Of a stretch of 32,366 nt of DNA, positions 25,101 to 32,204 are shown one piece after another. Source of the stretch: UBA967 sp044375555 (GTDB lineage: Bacteria; Verrucomicrobiota; Verrucomicrobiia; Chthoniobacterales; Terrimicrobiaceae). The DNA is taken from assembly GCA_044375555.1 (NCBI GenBank), contig JBILML010000030.1:1-32366 (forward strand). Reading direction: 5' to 3'. A program made the position numbers and the translations under genes. Under the pieces are notes generated by a model. It made no database searches, was not told the origin of the DNA, and saw only the letters and a program-made list of their open reading frames with translations. Within the stretch, counting starts at the first letter, position 1. Each line of letters begins with the position of its first letter.

Positions 25101-27412
25101 AGAGAGCCGGATGTGGAGCCAGAGCCGATTTCGAGTGTGCCTGTATTGATCGTGGTGTCGCCGGTGTAGGTGTTGGCGGCGGTGAGCGTGAGTTTGTTGG
25201 AGCCGTTTTTGGTGAGGCCTCCCGCTCCTGAGATTGCGCCGCCGATCGTGATGTTTCCCGTGTTGGCAGCGATCGTGCGGGTGGCGGCGAAGGCCAAGTC
25301 GGTGTTGAGCGTTTGGGTAGCTGTCGAGCTGTTGATGATGGAGCCATTGACAGTGAGCGCCGTGCCCCCGCTGGCACCGGCCGAACCGGCATCGGCGGCA
25401 AGCGTGTAGGCTCCCGCGCTACTGCGGAATTCGATATCACCCACGGCAGTAAGGGTGCCTGTGGGGATATTGTTGGTCGCTGTGCCGCCAGTAGCTCCTG
25501 CAAAGGCGATATTAGCGCCATCGGTGGGCGCTGTCGTGAATCCCGTGGTCCAATTTCCTGTTCCTCCTGCCCACACTGGGTCGCTCGGGGCTGTGTAGGA
25601 GAGCCGGATGATTCCGCCGCTGGGGTTGCTGAAGGTGAAGGTGCCGGCTGGCGTGACCCCGCTGTTAAAGTTCGTAAGGTCATACGCAAAATTTCCGGTC
25701 GAAAACCCGGTCACGCTGTTGGCGCTGAAGATATCCCAGGAGTAGTTGGCCGAGCCGTCCCAGTCCCCTGGGGTTCCGTAGATATTAACAGTCAGCAAGC
25801 CCGAGGAGGTGAGCGCTCCCGTGCTGGTGATCTGGTCGTAGCCCGTGCCCGCGGAGCCGCTCGCGCTGGAGAGAGTCCAGTTATACCCACCGCCATTGAT
25901 CGTGATCGAGGAGGTGCCAAAGCTGTCCGCCGCCGCCGAGGTGCCGGGGGAAATGATGCCGCCGGAGTTGATCACCAGACCGCTGTTGGCGATGTTTCCA
26001 CTCACGGCCAGCGTGCCGGCGTTGAGGGTGGTCGATCCGGTGTAGGTGTTGGTGGCGTTGAGGGTGAGTGTGCCGGTGCCGTTTTTGGTGAGGCCGCCGG
26101 AGTTCGTGCTGTCCACCGCAGTGCCCCATGTGACCGATTCCCCGTTGGTATCAACGCGAATAGCCGAACCGCTGTTTTTGATGCGAGAGGAGAGGTCTGT
26201 CGTGACCGTGGTGCCGTATTTCAACCCGCCGCCGCTGAAGGTGATGTTGCCGCCGGCGCCAAGGGCATTGGCATGGTCGATCTGGATCGTGCCGGCGCTG
26301 ATGGTGGTTGTGCCATCGTAGGTGTTGGAGTCGCTGAGAGTAAGCGTGCCGGTGCCCGCCTTGGTGAGGCTGCCGCCGGAACCGGCGAGGGTGCCGGTGA
26401 AGCTCGTGGTGGCGTTGTTCGAGCCGACGCTGATGGTGTTGTTTCCGAAAGCCAATTCGTCGCCGCCTTGGATGGCGCCGATGTTGTAGGTGTGGGCACC
26501 GGCCACGCTGAAGGTCACCGCCTGTGCCCCGGAGGTGCCGGTATCGAGCGTGGTGTTTTGGAGAGCGTCCACATTCGAGAGCCGCAGTGTGCCAGCGCTG
26601 ATCGTGGTGGTGCCGGTGTAGATGTTATTCCATGCGAGCACGAGTGTGCCAGTGCCGGATTTATTGATGCCACCGGCGCCTCCAATTATCACGCGTTCCC
26701 CTATTGTAAGGTTCCCACTGCCGTCGTGAATTATATCCAGTGAGCTCGTAAGGGTCATATTGGATGTCAAGTTGCTCGCGCCAGTCGTGGCATTGGCCGT
26801 GCGCATAATTTGCTTATCCCCAGTGGAGTCGGCTGCCACGGTTAAGGTTGCATTACCTGAGTCTGCAGAAAATGTAAGGTGGCGGCTGGTTGCAGCATTG
26901 GTGAAGGCACTGGACAAGGCGATCTGGGTAAGCCCATCGTTAGAGGCAGCAAATGTCAGTGATCTAATGGTGCGGTCAGTATTTATAAAATTTTGAATCC
27001 TGGTGGTTCCGGCAATAATGATATCGGCGGTGTTGTTAAATGTTGGAGCAACGTCCCCATTCCAGTTCGTAGCTGTAGTCCAGGAGCTAGTGCCACCGCC
27101 GCCATCCCAAGTGTAGGTGGCAGCAGAGGCGTGATTGAGCAGTAGCGCGGGCGCAGCCAGCAGAGCCAATGCCAGAGCGGCTGCGCGGGCGGGTGAGAAG
27201 AAACGGAAACGGGAGGAAAATTCAAGGAGAGTGGGCGTCCCGCCCACATCGAAACAACTCCGGTGGGCGGGACGCCCACGCTCCTTGAGGCGGCGGGAGT
27301 TTTTAGGCGAAGCCTGCCGAGGCCCATGGAAAGTGGTGGAGCAGGCGTCGTGGCCAAGATAGGGGAAAACAGCGGTTAGGGGTCGCATAGGAGTGAGGGA
27401 GATTTCCGCCAA
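22184..27412 (-). CDS. Giant PEP-CTERM protein with autotransporter-associated beta-strand repeats
   Basis: A surface or secreted protein of up to 1,742 residues. After an N-terminal region with a hydrophobic signal core (ALALALLAAPALLLNHASA), it consists of Gly/Thr/Ser/Asn-rich repeats of the PATR type (pattern LTKNGSGTLTLSGANTYTG then TTxNAGTLxIG); I count about twelve. Two consecutive 72-residue units are almost identical. The C-terminus is a PEP-CTERM sorting signal: VPEPETYATG, a hydrophobic stretch, then WKRKPKAV. PEP-CTERM tails are processed by exosortase, so this is predicted to be exported and anchored or released at the outer surface; no outer-membrane beta-barrel is present. The start is uncertain. 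The ATGs at 27412 and 27388 place over 60 residues, including a palindromic DNA repeat, before the signal peptide; a GTG at 27247 preceded by GGAG gives a normal-length signal. Biological role unknown; adhesion or matrix function is a guess. Confidence 0.88.
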   Translation of the reverse strand: MAEISLTPMRPLTAVFPYLGHDACSTTFHGPRQASPKNSRRLKERGRPAHRSCFDVGGTPTLLEFSSRFRFFSPARAAALALALLAAPALLLNHASAATYTWDGGGGTSSWTTATNWNGDVAPTFNNTADIIIAGTTRIQNFINTDRTIRSLTFAASNDGLTQIALSSAFTNAATSRHLTFSADSGNATLTVAADSTGDKQIMRTANATTGASNLTSNMTLTSSLDIIHDGSGNLTIGERVIIGGAGGINKSGTGTLVLAWNNIYTGTTTISAGTLRLSNVDALQNTTLDTGTSGAQAVTFSVAGAHTYNIGAIQGGDELAFGNNTISVGSNNATTSFTGTLAGSGGSLTKAGTGTLTLSDSNTYDGTTTISAGTIQIDHANALGAGGNITFSGGGLKYGTTVTTDLSSRIKNSGSAIRVDTNGESVTWGTAVDSTNSGGLTKNGTGTLTLNATNTYTGSTTLNAGTLAVSGNIANSGLVINSGGIISPGTSAAADSFGTSSITINGGGYNWTLSSASGSAGTGYDQITSTGALTSSGLLTVNIYGTPGDWDGSANYSWDIFSANSVTGFSTGNFAYDLTNFNSGVTPAGTFTFSNPSGGIIRLSYTAPSDPVWAGGTGNWTTGFTTAPTDGANIAFAGATGGTATNNIPTGTLTAVGDIEFRSSAGAYTLAADAGSAGASGGTALTVNGSIINSSTATQTLNTDLAFAATRTIAANTGNITIGGAISGAGGLTKNGSNKLTLTAANTYTGDTTINTGTLEIGSGSTSGSLSSSSAITNNASLVFNRSNDLTVTNTIGGTGNLTKSGAGTLTLSGSSNYSGTTTISVGALRATHANALGSTAAGTTVTSGAALELSGGISIGAEALSLSGTGISSGGALRNISDNNSYAGAITLAAATLINSDSGNLTLSGNITGSNSLTKNGSGTLTLTGANTYTGATTINVGTLSMTGVGGYKTTALSVASGATLRINATGNATSSGANTAGTWSPFNSVNASITGAGVVALNGTNFISGGGSTGTMKTNLSAGGVLDVQSGSWAWGYGRASTETNLGSLNVASGAEYRSSDGAIKFDALTGSGTVANSYSGNITITLGVSNTTNNDAYGVSGNTATFSGVIKGPDTYTAVTTGTLNLVKTGSGTQILNGNNTYTGTTTVSAGTLEIGAAGRLGAGSYAGNISNNGTLIYSGNNNQTLSGIISGTGNLTQNASSTLTLSGANTYTGTTTVNAGTLAISNTMTIGAITGSGNLSLGNGFTLTTNSTSDSTFSGVISGSGALTKNGSSTLTLSGANTYNGTTTVNAGTLAIGNTMTIGAITGSGNLSLGNGFTLTTNSTSDSTFSGVISGSGALTKNGSSTLTLSGANTYSGATRINTGTLQIGNGLTTGSLNATSAITVNGTLAFNRSDDITQGTHFSTAAIGGTGSIVQNGAGTLTLNAANTYSGGTTLNTGTLVIGNAAAAGNGTITQANSSSLLKFDTTGTITNNMSVYNVLATQSATLSSAITVNNATWNIDTGDTLTISGAVSGNGGVTKNGGGMLTLNGTNTYNGSTVVNAGTLNANSTNALGSNNTVQVNGGTLLVTVDDAINGKNITMSTNTIGLQFSGNYSGAIGSLTLSANSIIDLGAGSVQILFQGLNNSSNHTLSFYNWSGTVGGNGTADTDKVYFGPDLSDAALAKIYFYTGPGDSFLGSGFDLGLKATGFDAPWNEGYQIIPGSTVPVVPEPETYATGLLLLLGGAVWMWKRKPKAV
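23337..23768 (-). repeat. 216-bp tandem duplication inside the surface-protein gene
   Basis: Two adjacent units of 216 bp (72 codons) at 23337-23552 and 23553-23768 are nearly identical at DNA level. Differences are clustered at one end (near 23504-23530 and the matching bases of the second unit). The beginning of a third unit follows at 23769 before similarity is lost. The length is a multiple of three, so copy-number change would keep the frame. Confidence 0.92.
27222..27288. repeat. Complete inverted pair of GTGGGCG palindromes within the 5' coding end
   Basis: Arms of 26 bases at 27222-27247 and 27263-27288 are inverted copies with one mismatch, around a 15-base loop. Each arm also contains its own smaller palindrome GTGGGCG-TCC-CGCCCAC. 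The element lies in the 5' part of the leftward surface-protein frame and about 190 bases before the likely start of the rightward kinase gene. It could form a large cruciform or RNA hairpin. Confidence 0.9.
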
Positions 27413-27476
27413 ACCTTCGGGCTGCGTGCTCCCTTCGTCTATAGTTCGTTTGTTCTATTATGCCCGATCATCGGAC

Positions 27477-29495
27477 ATGCTAGGTTGCGACATGTTTTTT
27501 CCCCGGTTGAGCGGTTGGGCCGCGATGAGTTGGCGCCTGTTTGTGGCGTGCTCGTGCGGGATGCCGCTTGGCTTGCAGGGTGGGGCGGTTGGGCCGGAGC
27601 GAGTGGCTGAGGAGGGGAAATCCTTGGAGTTTCTTCAGGCCCGGTATCGGGAGATTCGGCAGGAACTGGGGGGGCTGGCTTTTGAAAATATCGAGGAGGG
27701 CGTGGGGTCGGTGGGATTCGAGTCGGCCAATTATCACAATCCGGACCACAGCGAGTGGGTGCAAGTGGAATGGGGGGAGCCGGCGAGGATCGATGAGGTC
27801 GTGCTGGTGCCGCTGCTGTGGCAGTTGGAGAGTGCAGACTACGGGGCGGGAGGGTTTCCGCTCGAATTCCGCGTGGTGGCGGGCGGGGGTGCGGGCGGGG
27901 AGGAAACGGTGCTGGCGTCATTCCGCGAAGGGGATGGCCACTTGCCCCGCAGTGCGCCGCTGGTGATCCCTTGCGATACGACGGCCTCGTGGGTGCGAAT
28001 CGAGGTGTCGCGCCTGTCGAAGCGGATCCAAGATAACTTTTACAATCTTCAACTTTCCGAGGTTCTGGCCTTCTCGGGCGGAAAGAATGTGGCCCTGATT
28101 GCCAAAGTCACGACCTCGAGTCTTTGTGAAGAGCCGAGCCGCCGGTCCAGAATGGCGCTCACGGATGGCTACATGCCCTACGGGATGCATGCGGCGGAGG
28201 GTGGCTCCAGCCTTCCCTTCATCGCCTGGAAGAAGTCGGAGGAGCCTCTGTCGTTCGACATCGATTTGGGAGAATCCCTACCGATCCACCAAATCAATCT
28301 CCTGCCGATCGATTCGCGGCGGACGGCGCCGAGGGACATTGCAGGGGATCACGGGATTCCCGACCACTTGGTGATTGAGGGAGCCAATCGCGAGGATTTC
28401 TCCGACGCGGTGGTGCTGGTCGATCGCCACAAAAAGGGGTCCCTGGATTCGGGGCCGATGCTGCTGCTTCCCTTTCCGGAAACCCGCTGCCGGTATGTCC
28501 GTCTCGTCTCGCTGAAGAATCAAGATTCCAAGCCGATCATTGGCTTCGCCGAGATCGAGATTTTATCCGATAGCCGGAATGTCGCGCTTGGGAAGCCGCT
28601 TCGCGTGGCGGGCGCGGAGGTGATCCGGCGCAGCGAGTCCGCAACGGACGGGCTCAACCTGCTCGGCCGGGTGCTGCCCTTGCAACAATGGGTCGGGGAG
28701 TTGGCCCGCCGCCATGATTTGGAAAGGGAGCTGCCCCGGGTCACGCGGGAAATCCAGAGCCACTACGCGCGACAAAAAAACCAGCTCGTGATCCTGGGCT
28801 GGTTGGCCGGGTTGGCGCTCGGGGGCGGGCTTTTCGCGGCGCTGCTGCTGCAAATCGTGAAAATGCGGCAAATCGCCACCCTGCGGGAGCGCTTCGCGGC
28901 CGACCTGCACGACGAACTCGGCTCCAACCTGCATTCCATCTCCGTGCTCGCCGGCCTCGCCCGAGAGGACATTCACTCCCCGAAGGAATTGGAAAACACC
29001 TTGGATGAAATCAAAAGTCTCGTCGCGAGCACCGGGGTGGCTGCGAGATATTGCATCGACAAGCAGACGAATCCGCTGGAGCACGATCTCGCCGAGGAGA
29101 TGAAAAACCTCTCCCGCCGGATTCTGGCAGACATCCAGTGGGATTTGGAATTCGTCGGAGAAGAACACCTGCGAGGTCTCCACCGCACGTTCACCGATGA
29201 CCTTTTTCTTTTTTACAAGGAATGCCTTGTGAATATCAGCCGCCATTCCATGGCCACCCGCGTGGAGGTCCTCCTGCAAGCCGATCTGAAATCGATCACC
29301 TTGAAGGTGGCGGATAATGGCCGGGGGCTCGGCGACTCCACACCAAAGTCCTTGAAACGCCGCGCCCGCCTGCTCGGTGGGCGGATGGCAGTGCACCAAG
29401 GAGCCAGCAGTGGATCCACGATCACGCTGACATTGCGGCGGCCCCGGGCCCCGATTTTTTCCAGAATCCTCCAACCCCGAAAGCCAACCCCATGA
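27477..29495 (+). CDS. Sensor histidine kinase (NarL/HisKA_3 type) with discoidin-like sensor region
   Basis: Membrane sensor kinase, 672 residues from the ATG at 27477; in-frame ATGs at 27393, 27492 and 27525 are possible, the last starting a tidy signal-like segment MSWRLFVACSCGMPLG. The exported part has two galactose-binding/discoidin-like modules, ending in FYNLQLSEVLAFSGGKNVAL and IGFAEIEILSDSRNVALGKP. A membrane helix lies at about 435-460. The cytoplasmic part has a HisKA_3 box DLHDELGSNLHSI with His478 as the predicted phosphorylation site, then a HATPase domain: YKECLVNISRH (N box), DNGRGLG (G1) and GSTITLTL. Its stop overlaps the response regulator start (ATGA), so the two form a two-component pair. 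The sensor modules suggest a carbohydrate or envelope ligand, but that is inference. Confidence 0.88.
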   Translation: MLGCDMFFPRLSGWAAMSWRLFVACSCGMPLGLQGGAVGPERVAEEGKSLEFLQARYREIRQELGGLAFENIEEGVGSVGFESANYHNPDHSEWVQVEWGEPARIDEVVLVPLLWQLESADYGAGGFPLEFRVVAGGGAGGEETVLASFREGDGHLPRSAPLVIPCDTTASWVRIEVSRLSKRIQDNFYNLQLSEVLAFSGGKNVALIAKVTTSSLCEEPSRRSRMALTDGYMPYGMHAAEGGSSLPFIAWKKSEEPLSFDIDLGESLPIHQINLLPIDSRRTAPRDIAGDHGIPDHLVIEGANREDFSDAVVLVDRHKKGSLDSGPMLLLPFPETRCRYVRLVSLKNQDSKPIIGFAEIEILSDSRNVALGKPLRVAGAEVIRRSESATDGLNLLGRVLPLQQWVGELARRHDLERELPRVTREIQSHYARQKNQLVILGWLAGLALGGGLFAALLLQIVKMRQIATLRERFAADLHDELGSNLHSISVLAGLAREDIHSPKELENTLDEIKSLVASTGVAARYCIDKQTNPLEHDLAEEMKNLSRRILADIQWDLEFVGEEHLRGLHRTFTDDLFLFYKECLVNISRHSMATRVEVLLQADLKSITLKVADNGRGLGDSTPKSLKRRARLLGGRMAVHQGASSGSTITLTLRRPRAPIFSRILQPRKPTP

Positions 29496-30163
29496 TTGAA
29501 GCAAAAGAACCCGTAAAAATTTTACTGATCGAAGACAGCCCGGAATATCGGCGGGTGATCGATCTCGCCTTCCAGCGCGACAAGCAGCTCGACCTCATCC
29601 TCTCCACAGGCACGGCGGAGCGCGCCTTGGAGGTGCTCGGGCGAATACAACATGATCTGGAGCGCCCGGACTTGATCCTGCTGGATTTGAATTTGCCCGG
29701 CATGGGAGGGCTGGCGGCCATTCCTCGTTTGCTGACAACTTCTCCCTCTTCCAAAATCCTCGTCATCAGCCAATCCGACAAGGAGGTCGATGTGGTGGCG
29801 GCCATTTCCGCGGGCGCGTCGGGCTACCTCTTGAAGTCCTCAGAAATCCCACATGTCAAGGAAAGCATCCAAATCGTCATGGCGGGAGGCGCGGCGCTGG
29901 ATGCGAAGGTCGCCCAATTCATCCTGAAGACATTTCGCGAAAAAAAACCAGCCCGTCAGGAGGGCCTCGAGATCTCTGGTCGCGAGTTGGAAATTCTTCA
30001 ACTCCTCGCCGAGGGTTTGGTAAAAAAACAGATCGCGGAACGGCTTCAGATCAGCCCGTTCACGGTGGCCGCCCATGTGCGCAACATTTATACCAAACTC
30101 CAAGTCGTGAACGCGCCGGCCGCAGTGAATCAGGCATTTCGAAAAGGACTCCTGCCGCTGTAG
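29492..30163 (+). CDS. NarL/FixJ-family response regulator
   Basis: Cytoplasmic DNA-binding regulator, 223 residues. The receiver domain (about 8-125) has the acidic pair E14-D15, the phosphoacceptor Asp65 in LILLDLNLPGM, the switch residue Ser93 and Lys115 in GYLLKSS. A LuxR-type helix-turn-helix (about 160-215) follows: SGRELEILQLLAEGLVKKQI and then ISPFTVAAHVRNIYTKL. It overlaps the kinase gene by ATGA and is its obvious partner. Its targets are unknown; the divergent surface-protein gene is a candidate by proximity only. Confidence 0.95.
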   Translation: MIEAKEPVKILLIEDSPEYRRVIDLAFQRDKQLDLILSTGTAERALEVLGRIQHDLERPDLILLDLNLPGMGGLAAIPRLLTTSPSSKILVISQSDKEVDVVAAISAGASGYLLKSSEIPHVKESIQIVMAGGAALDAKVAQFILKTFREKKPARQEGLEISGRELEILQLLAEGLVKKQIAERLQISPFTVAAHVRNIYTKLQVVNAPAAVNQAFRKGLLPL

Positions 30164-30188
30164 CGGATCTGGGCCAACAGAATTAACC

Positions 30189-30290
30189 ACAACCGGAAAG
30201 GCGGGAGCCTTGGAGGATGAGCAACCGAAGGTTGGCCCGAAGGGCGAGGGAGTGGTAGCGACCGAGTCAAAGGACACAGAGAGCACAGAG
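30189..30290. repeat. Intergenic hairpin repeat and CACAGAGG tract
   Basis: Between the response regulator and the hydrolase. Hairpins follow each other: AAGGC-GGGA-GCCTT (30198-30211), CAACC-GAA-GGTTG (30222-30234) and GCCC-GAA-GGGC (30235-30245). A GAGGGAGTGGTAGCGACCGAG tail and a CACAGAGAGCACAGAGG tract follow. The paired GAA hairpins and tail repeat the layout seen at 21606-21651. Nothing else recognisable lies between 30164 and 30417. Confidence 0.7.
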
Positions 30291-30417
30291 GATGAATGAA
30301 ATAATGCTAATCACATCGGATCTTTTTTTGTCCAAGCCTCTGCTTTCATAAGCCCCTCCTGTGAATCATTTTTATCCTGTCAAACTGTCTAAAGAACCCA
30401 TTTTCGGGATGAATTCG

Positions 30418-31386
30418 ATGAAGCCCCGCTGCTTATCCTATTGGCTTTTTTTGATGTTGTGGATTCCATCGCTCCCGGTGGCAGCCTCCTCCGTAAAATC
30501 TCCTGAACCCCCGAATCCAACCATCGTCTTCCTTGGCGATAGCATCACCCAGGCGGGAGGCTATGTGGCCGATGTCGAGTGCTGGTTGTTGGCGCAGGGG
30601 CGCGAGGCCAGGATTCTGAATGTCGGCCTGTCCAGCGAATCCGCGACCGATTTGCTTCCTGCGGAAAACGCCGACCATGTCGCCAAGTTTGGATTTGCCC
30701 GCCCCATGCTCAGCGCGCGCCTGCGGAGAACTCTGGAACTCACCAAGCCGGATGTGCTTTTTGTCTGCTACGGGATGAATGATGGCCATGCGATGCGAGG
30801 CCAGCCGGACGCCCTCACGCGCTATGGAAAGGCCATCGAAAACCTGCGCGATGCCGCCTTGGATGCGGGAGTGAAGGAAGTCGTGTTTCTGACCCCGCCG
30901 ATCCACGACGCCGGGCCGGCCCCCGTAGCCGACGATCCCCATGAGCGGAATCTTGTGGTGTTCAGCGAATGGCTTGTCTCCAAGCGCCAGGATGGTTGGA
31001 AGGTCGTCGATATCCATGGTCCGATGCGGCGGGAACTCGATGGCATGCGAAAACAGAATCCCCAATTCCGCTTTCAAAAAGATGGAGTCCACCCGCAGGA
31101 GGAAGGCCACTGGCTCATGGCGCGCGAAATCCTTTCGCAATACTTCGGTGCGGATCTCAAGGGCCTCCGGGCCTCCCCGGGCCTCTTCCAGGCGAATGGA
31201 GAGCCAATCCACCGCCTTGTCTCCCAGCGCTTGAAGATCCTGCAATCCGCCTATCTCTTGAAGATCGGCCACTCCCGCCCGGGCGTTCCCGGCGGGCCCG
31301 ATTCCCAATCCGGCCCGACGATCGAAGAGGCCGGAGAAAAAGCGAAGCAAACCGGGATCAAGATCGAGAAATTGATTTCAGGCTGA
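30418..31386 (+). CDS. Secreted SGNH/GDSL-family hydrolase
   Basis: Probable exported esterase or acylhydrolase, 322 residues. A signal peptide (KPRCLSYWLFLMLWIPSLPV, cleavage after AA) is followed by block I IVFLGDSITQ with catalytic Ser42, the oxyanion residue Asn121 in CYGMND, and the catalytic pair Asp222/His225 in KDGVHPQEEGH. All key residues of the SGNH family are present. The ATG at 30418 is preferred because it directly precedes the signal peptide and has GGGA eight bases upstream; ATG 30409 and GTG 30361 are in-frame alternatives. Substrate is unknown; relatives of this type often deacetylate carbohydrates or cleave esters. It stands alone, flanked by repeat DNA on both sides. Confidence 0.9.
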   Translation: MKPRCLSYWLFLMLWIPSLPVAASSVKSPEPPNPTIVFLGDSITQAGGYVADVECWLLAQGREARILNVGLSSESATDLLPAENADHVAKFGFARPMLSARLRRTLELTKPDVLFVCYGMNDGHAMRGQPDALTRYGKAIENLRDAALDAGVKEVVFLTPPIHDAGPAPVADDPHERNLVVFSEWLVSKRQDGWKVVDIHGPMRRELDGMRKQNPQFRFQKDGVHPQEEGHWLMAREILSQYFGADLKGLRASPGLFQANGEPIHRLVSQRLKILQSAYLLKIGHSRPGVPGGPDSQSGPTIEEAGEKAKQTGIKIEKLISG

Positions 31387-31808
31387 TCGCTCCGCGTTGG
31401 ACGGCATGGCGTTTTTTGAAAGAGAAAAACCTCGATAACCGACACGCTGCGGACCGCAATCAAGGGCTTCAGCCTCGTGCCGCGGCTCGAAGCCAAGGGG
31501 CCTGATCGGCTGGCACGACGACCGGAACCTCGCCTCGAGCAAGCCTATCCTCGACCAGGCAAAAAAAACAAAAGGGCGAACAAAGCCGAAAGGATTTCTG
31601 GCGGCCATACGGAGTTTTGCAATAGATCATTCGTGCGATAGACAAATGGCCCCAGTCCACGAAATATCGATGCGTTTCTAAACCCTCACTATCCTTTAAG
31701 AACCACGCGAACCCCTCTCCATGTTTTTTTTAAAAAAATGAGATTTTCGCGTCGGCAGGCAATCAAACTCACCCCCCCCCCCGAACAAAACCAAAAACCA
31801 AAACCCAG
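31387..31808. other. Intergenic region with a possible frameshifted coding relic
   Basis: No intact gene. The stretch 31441-31500 reads D-T-L-R-T-A-I-K-G-F-S-L-V-P in one frame, and from about 31498 another frame reads GLIGWHDDRNLASSKPILDQ; neither has a start codon and both end near 31640. This may be the remains of a gene broken by a frameshift, but I cannot name a family. From 31640 on the DNA is AT-richer with T8A7 (31724-31738) and a C11 run, and probably holds the promoter of the EF-hand gene. Confidence 0.35.
31772..31782 (+). repeat. C11 homopolymer tract upstream of the EF-hand gene
   Basis: Eleven consecutive C residues end 26 bases before the ATG at 31809. It lies in the leader or promoter region, not inside a frame. 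Homopolymer runs of this length change length by slippage and can alter promoter spacing or ribosome access. Confidence 0.8.
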
Positions 31809-32102
31809 ATGAAAAAAACCACAACACTCGCGACCATCGTCGCTGTCACCCTCATGGGATCCGCTGTCTGCCACGCGCAGGACAAAGCCAAGCAATTCGA
31901 AAAACTCGATGCCGATAAAAATGGAGCAGTCAGCTTGGAGGAATATAAAGCCAAGTCCAAGACTCCGGACACAGCCGACGCAAAGTTCGCGAAACTCGAT
32001 GCCGATAAAAACGGCTCGGTAAGTCTCGAAGAGTGGTCTGCGGTCGGCGCCAAAAAGGCAAAGCCTGCGGCACCTGCCGCGGAAGAGCCCGCTGCGGAAT
32101 AA
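31809..32102 (+). CDS. Small secreted EF-hand protein
   Basis: A 97-residue protein. It starts with a signal peptide (MKKTTTLATIVAVTLMGSAV, predicted cleavage after CHA at about 23). Two EF-hand calcium-binding loops follow, DADKNGAVSLEE (34-45) and DADKNGSVSLEE (64-75), with the acidic or polar residues expected at positions 1, 3, 5, 9 and 12. The tail is Ala/Pro/Glu/Lys-rich. It is likely a periplasmic or secreted calcium-binding protein. The loops are nearly identical, pointing to internal duplication. No Shine-Dalgarno sequence is clear before the ATG. It appears monocistronic, followed by a strong palindrome. Confidence 0.88.
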   Translation: MKKTTTLATIVAVTLMGSAVCHAQDKAKQFEKLDADKNGAVSLEEYKAKSKTPDTADAKFAKLDADKNGSVSLEEWSAVGAKKAKPAAPAAEEPAAE

Positions 32103-32126
32103 CCCGTTTGCTTGAATTCCAAATGT

Positions 32127-32148
32127 GGCGCGGGCTCGAGCCCGCGCC
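32127..32148 (+). terminator. Perfect 22-bp GC-rich palindrome after the EF-hand gene
   Basis: GGCGCGGGCTC (32127-32137) is followed directly by its complement GAGCCCGCGCC (32138-32148), 25 bases after the stop. The downstream CCATATTTTCCTT has only a weak T-run, so it may be an imperfect terminator or another dispersed palindrome. Confidence 0.5.
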
Positions 32149-32204
32149 CCATATTTTCCTTCAAGCCCCCAAAAAAGCCTAGAATTCCCTTGAAAAACCT
32201 AAAA

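Noticed and set aside
25313..26743. 476-residue rightward frame opposite the PATR repeats
   Set aside because: The repetitive Gly/Thr/Asn codons of the surface protein leave the opposite strand open, producing repeated GVGAAEGERAGAVFGE-like text. It has no start signal or domain.
27525..27596. Lipoprotein signal (FVAC) at the start of the histidine kinase
   Set aside because: The residue at -3 is Phe rather than Leu/Val/Ile, and the protein is already anchored by a later transmembrane helix with a cytoplasmic kinase domain.
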